Source: Candidatus Aquidulcis sp. (lineage in GTDB: Bacteria > Chloroflexota > Anaerolineae > UBA4142). From it: a stretch of DNA of 48,454 nucleotides. A model generated the notes under the pieces. That model searched no databases. It saw only the letters and a program-made list of their open reading frames with translations, and was not told the DNA's origin. Shown here one piece after another: positions 47,657 through 48,454 of the stretch. The stretch covers positions 1-48,454 of the forward strand of contig DYJA01000049.1 in the NCBI GenBank assembly GCA_020723345.1, read 5' to 3'. A program made the position numbers and the translations under genes. Each line of letters begins with the position of its first letter. Positions within the stretch are counted from its first letter, which is position 1.

Positions 47657-48454
47657 ATCCATTCCGTTTCAACTTGCCCGCGCGCTTGGCGTACTGCTCC
47701 GCCAATCGGAAAAGGTACAAGCCGACGGGAACCATCACGACGCCCATCACGATCAGCGGTGCGATGTACTGCCACAGCGCGATGGTTGGCGCGCCGTCGA
47801 GCAGCGCGGCGCGCGTCCCTTCGAGCACATACGTCGCGGGCGAGTACTGCGCGAACACTTGCAGCCAGGTCGGCAGGACGCTCACGGGATAGTACACGCC
47901 CGAAACGAGCAAGAGCAGCGAGATGATCACGTGCGTCATCTGTTGTCCCTTTTCGGGAAAGAGCAGCGGCAGAATCGCGGCGATCACGCCAAAGCCGATG
48001 AACGATACGCTGCCGACGAGCAAGACGATTGTGCCGCCGATCAGATTCGCCTTCGACAAATCAATGTCGAAGAAGAGCGCGGTGATGCTCAGGATGACCG
48101 CGGTATGAAACATCGAATAGACGACGGCGAACGCGGTGTGACCCGCGAGATGCGTCAGGCGCGTGATCGGCGCCATCAGCGTGTATTCGATTGTCCCTTC
48201 CCAGCGTTCCATCCCGATGATGTCGGTGAGCCAGTAAAAGATCACCGACAAGTACCGCCAGACAATCGTGCCGATGATGAGATAGAGCACGAGAAAGTGA
48301 CTGTCCACTACCGCGCTGCTCATCGCGCCGACGCCTGGCGCGATGTACGCGACCGAGAGCGAATTCGTGATCGAGTAGAACAGCCAGACGACTTCCCAGG
48401 CCCAGTAGCGTTTGACGATGTTGATGTTGCGTTCGACGAACGCGTATGATGCTT
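47655..48454 (-). CDS. ABC-2 type transport permease (5' end outside window)
   Basis: The frame is open to the window edge: codons before Met 48323 read ASYAFVERNINIVKRYWAWE and then VVWLFYSITNSLSVAYIAPG, typical of the N-terminal helix of ABC-2 permeases, so 48323 is not the true start. Six transmembrane helices include the family loop RWEGTIEYTLMAPITRLTHLAGH and the C-terminal SGVYYPVSVLPTWLQVFAQYSPATYVLEGTRAALL. It would export a drug, lipid or polysaccharide with an ATPase encoded beyond the window. Confidence 0.88.
   Translation of the reverse strand, partial: ASYAFVERNINIVKRYWAWEVVWLFYSITNSLSVAYIAPGVGAMSSAVVDSHFLVLYLIIGTIVWRYLSVIFYWLTDIIGMERWEGTIEYTLMAPITRLTHLAGHTAFAVVYSMFHTAVILSITALFFDIDLSKANLIGGTIVLLVGSVSFIGFGVIAAILPLLFPEKGQQMTHVIISLLLLVSGVYYPVSVLPTWLQVFAQYSPATYVLEGTRAALLDGAPTIALWQYIAPLIVMGVVMVPVGLYLFRLAEQYAKRAGKLKRNG

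Overview
The window is GC-rich bacterial chromosome, with coding on both strands and high CG/GC dinucleotide runs. No rRNA or marker protein fixes the taxonomy. A Chloroflexota (Anaerolineae-like) origin is my inference. It rests on a short-form SMC with a Chloroflexota-looking C-terminus, a translin-family protein, a RIO kinase, proline/threonine-rich lipoprotein linkers, a Cas4-like membrane protein, and above all an extraordinary load of short palindromic intergenic repeats.

Layout. 1-738 is the start of a PEP-utilising-enzyme-like gene, cut by the window edge. 810-921 is tRNA-Val with a consensus promoter and terminator, followed by moaC, two membrane proteins and selD. selD starts upstream of an in-frame UGA, so it is itself a selenoprotein. 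5193-12607 carries fabF, rnc, an RmlD-like reductase, a GAF-GAF-GGDEF diguanylate cyclase and smc. The SMC lacks a recognisable hinge. 12719-16819 holds a lower-GC DUF4145 gene, a methyltransferase-like membrane protein, a zinc-ribbon protein, a DapA-family aldolase and an esterase. 16885-18932 (minus) is a HyfE/NuoK-like plus antiporter-like pair. 19143-21254 is a KimA-type permease behind an attenuator-like leader.

21300-24375 (minus) encodes a beta-helix lipoprotein and a sugar-type solute-binding lipoprotein. 24523-25601 is a RibD-C/VOC gene pair that looks imported; the VOC gene lacks a stop codon. 25602-34739 (minus) is a tricarboxylate module: a citryl-CoA-lyase-like protein, an MmgE/PrpD protein, TctA, TctB and TctC, then upstream a NarL-type response regulator and histidine kinase with their own promoter and terminator. 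34921-39741 has translin, a TumE-like toxin-antitoxin pair, a Cas4-like nuclease split in two by a mobile palindromic element, an unrecognised nucleotidyltransferase-like protein and a HELTH protein. 39812-48454 (minus) has an ABC-F ATPase, GNAT/DUF4037/GNAT genes, a RIO kinase, an MFS transporter and a partial ABC-2 permease.

The most striking theme is the repeats. Several families of palindromes sit in spacers and at gene 3' ends, where they often supply the stop codon. Close relatives or similar palindromes lie in frame inside coding genes (the RmlD-like gene twice, ABC-F, probably smc), resembling the palindromic elements known inside Rickettsia genes. One 103-110 bp family with terminal inverted repeats appears to split the Cas4-like gene.
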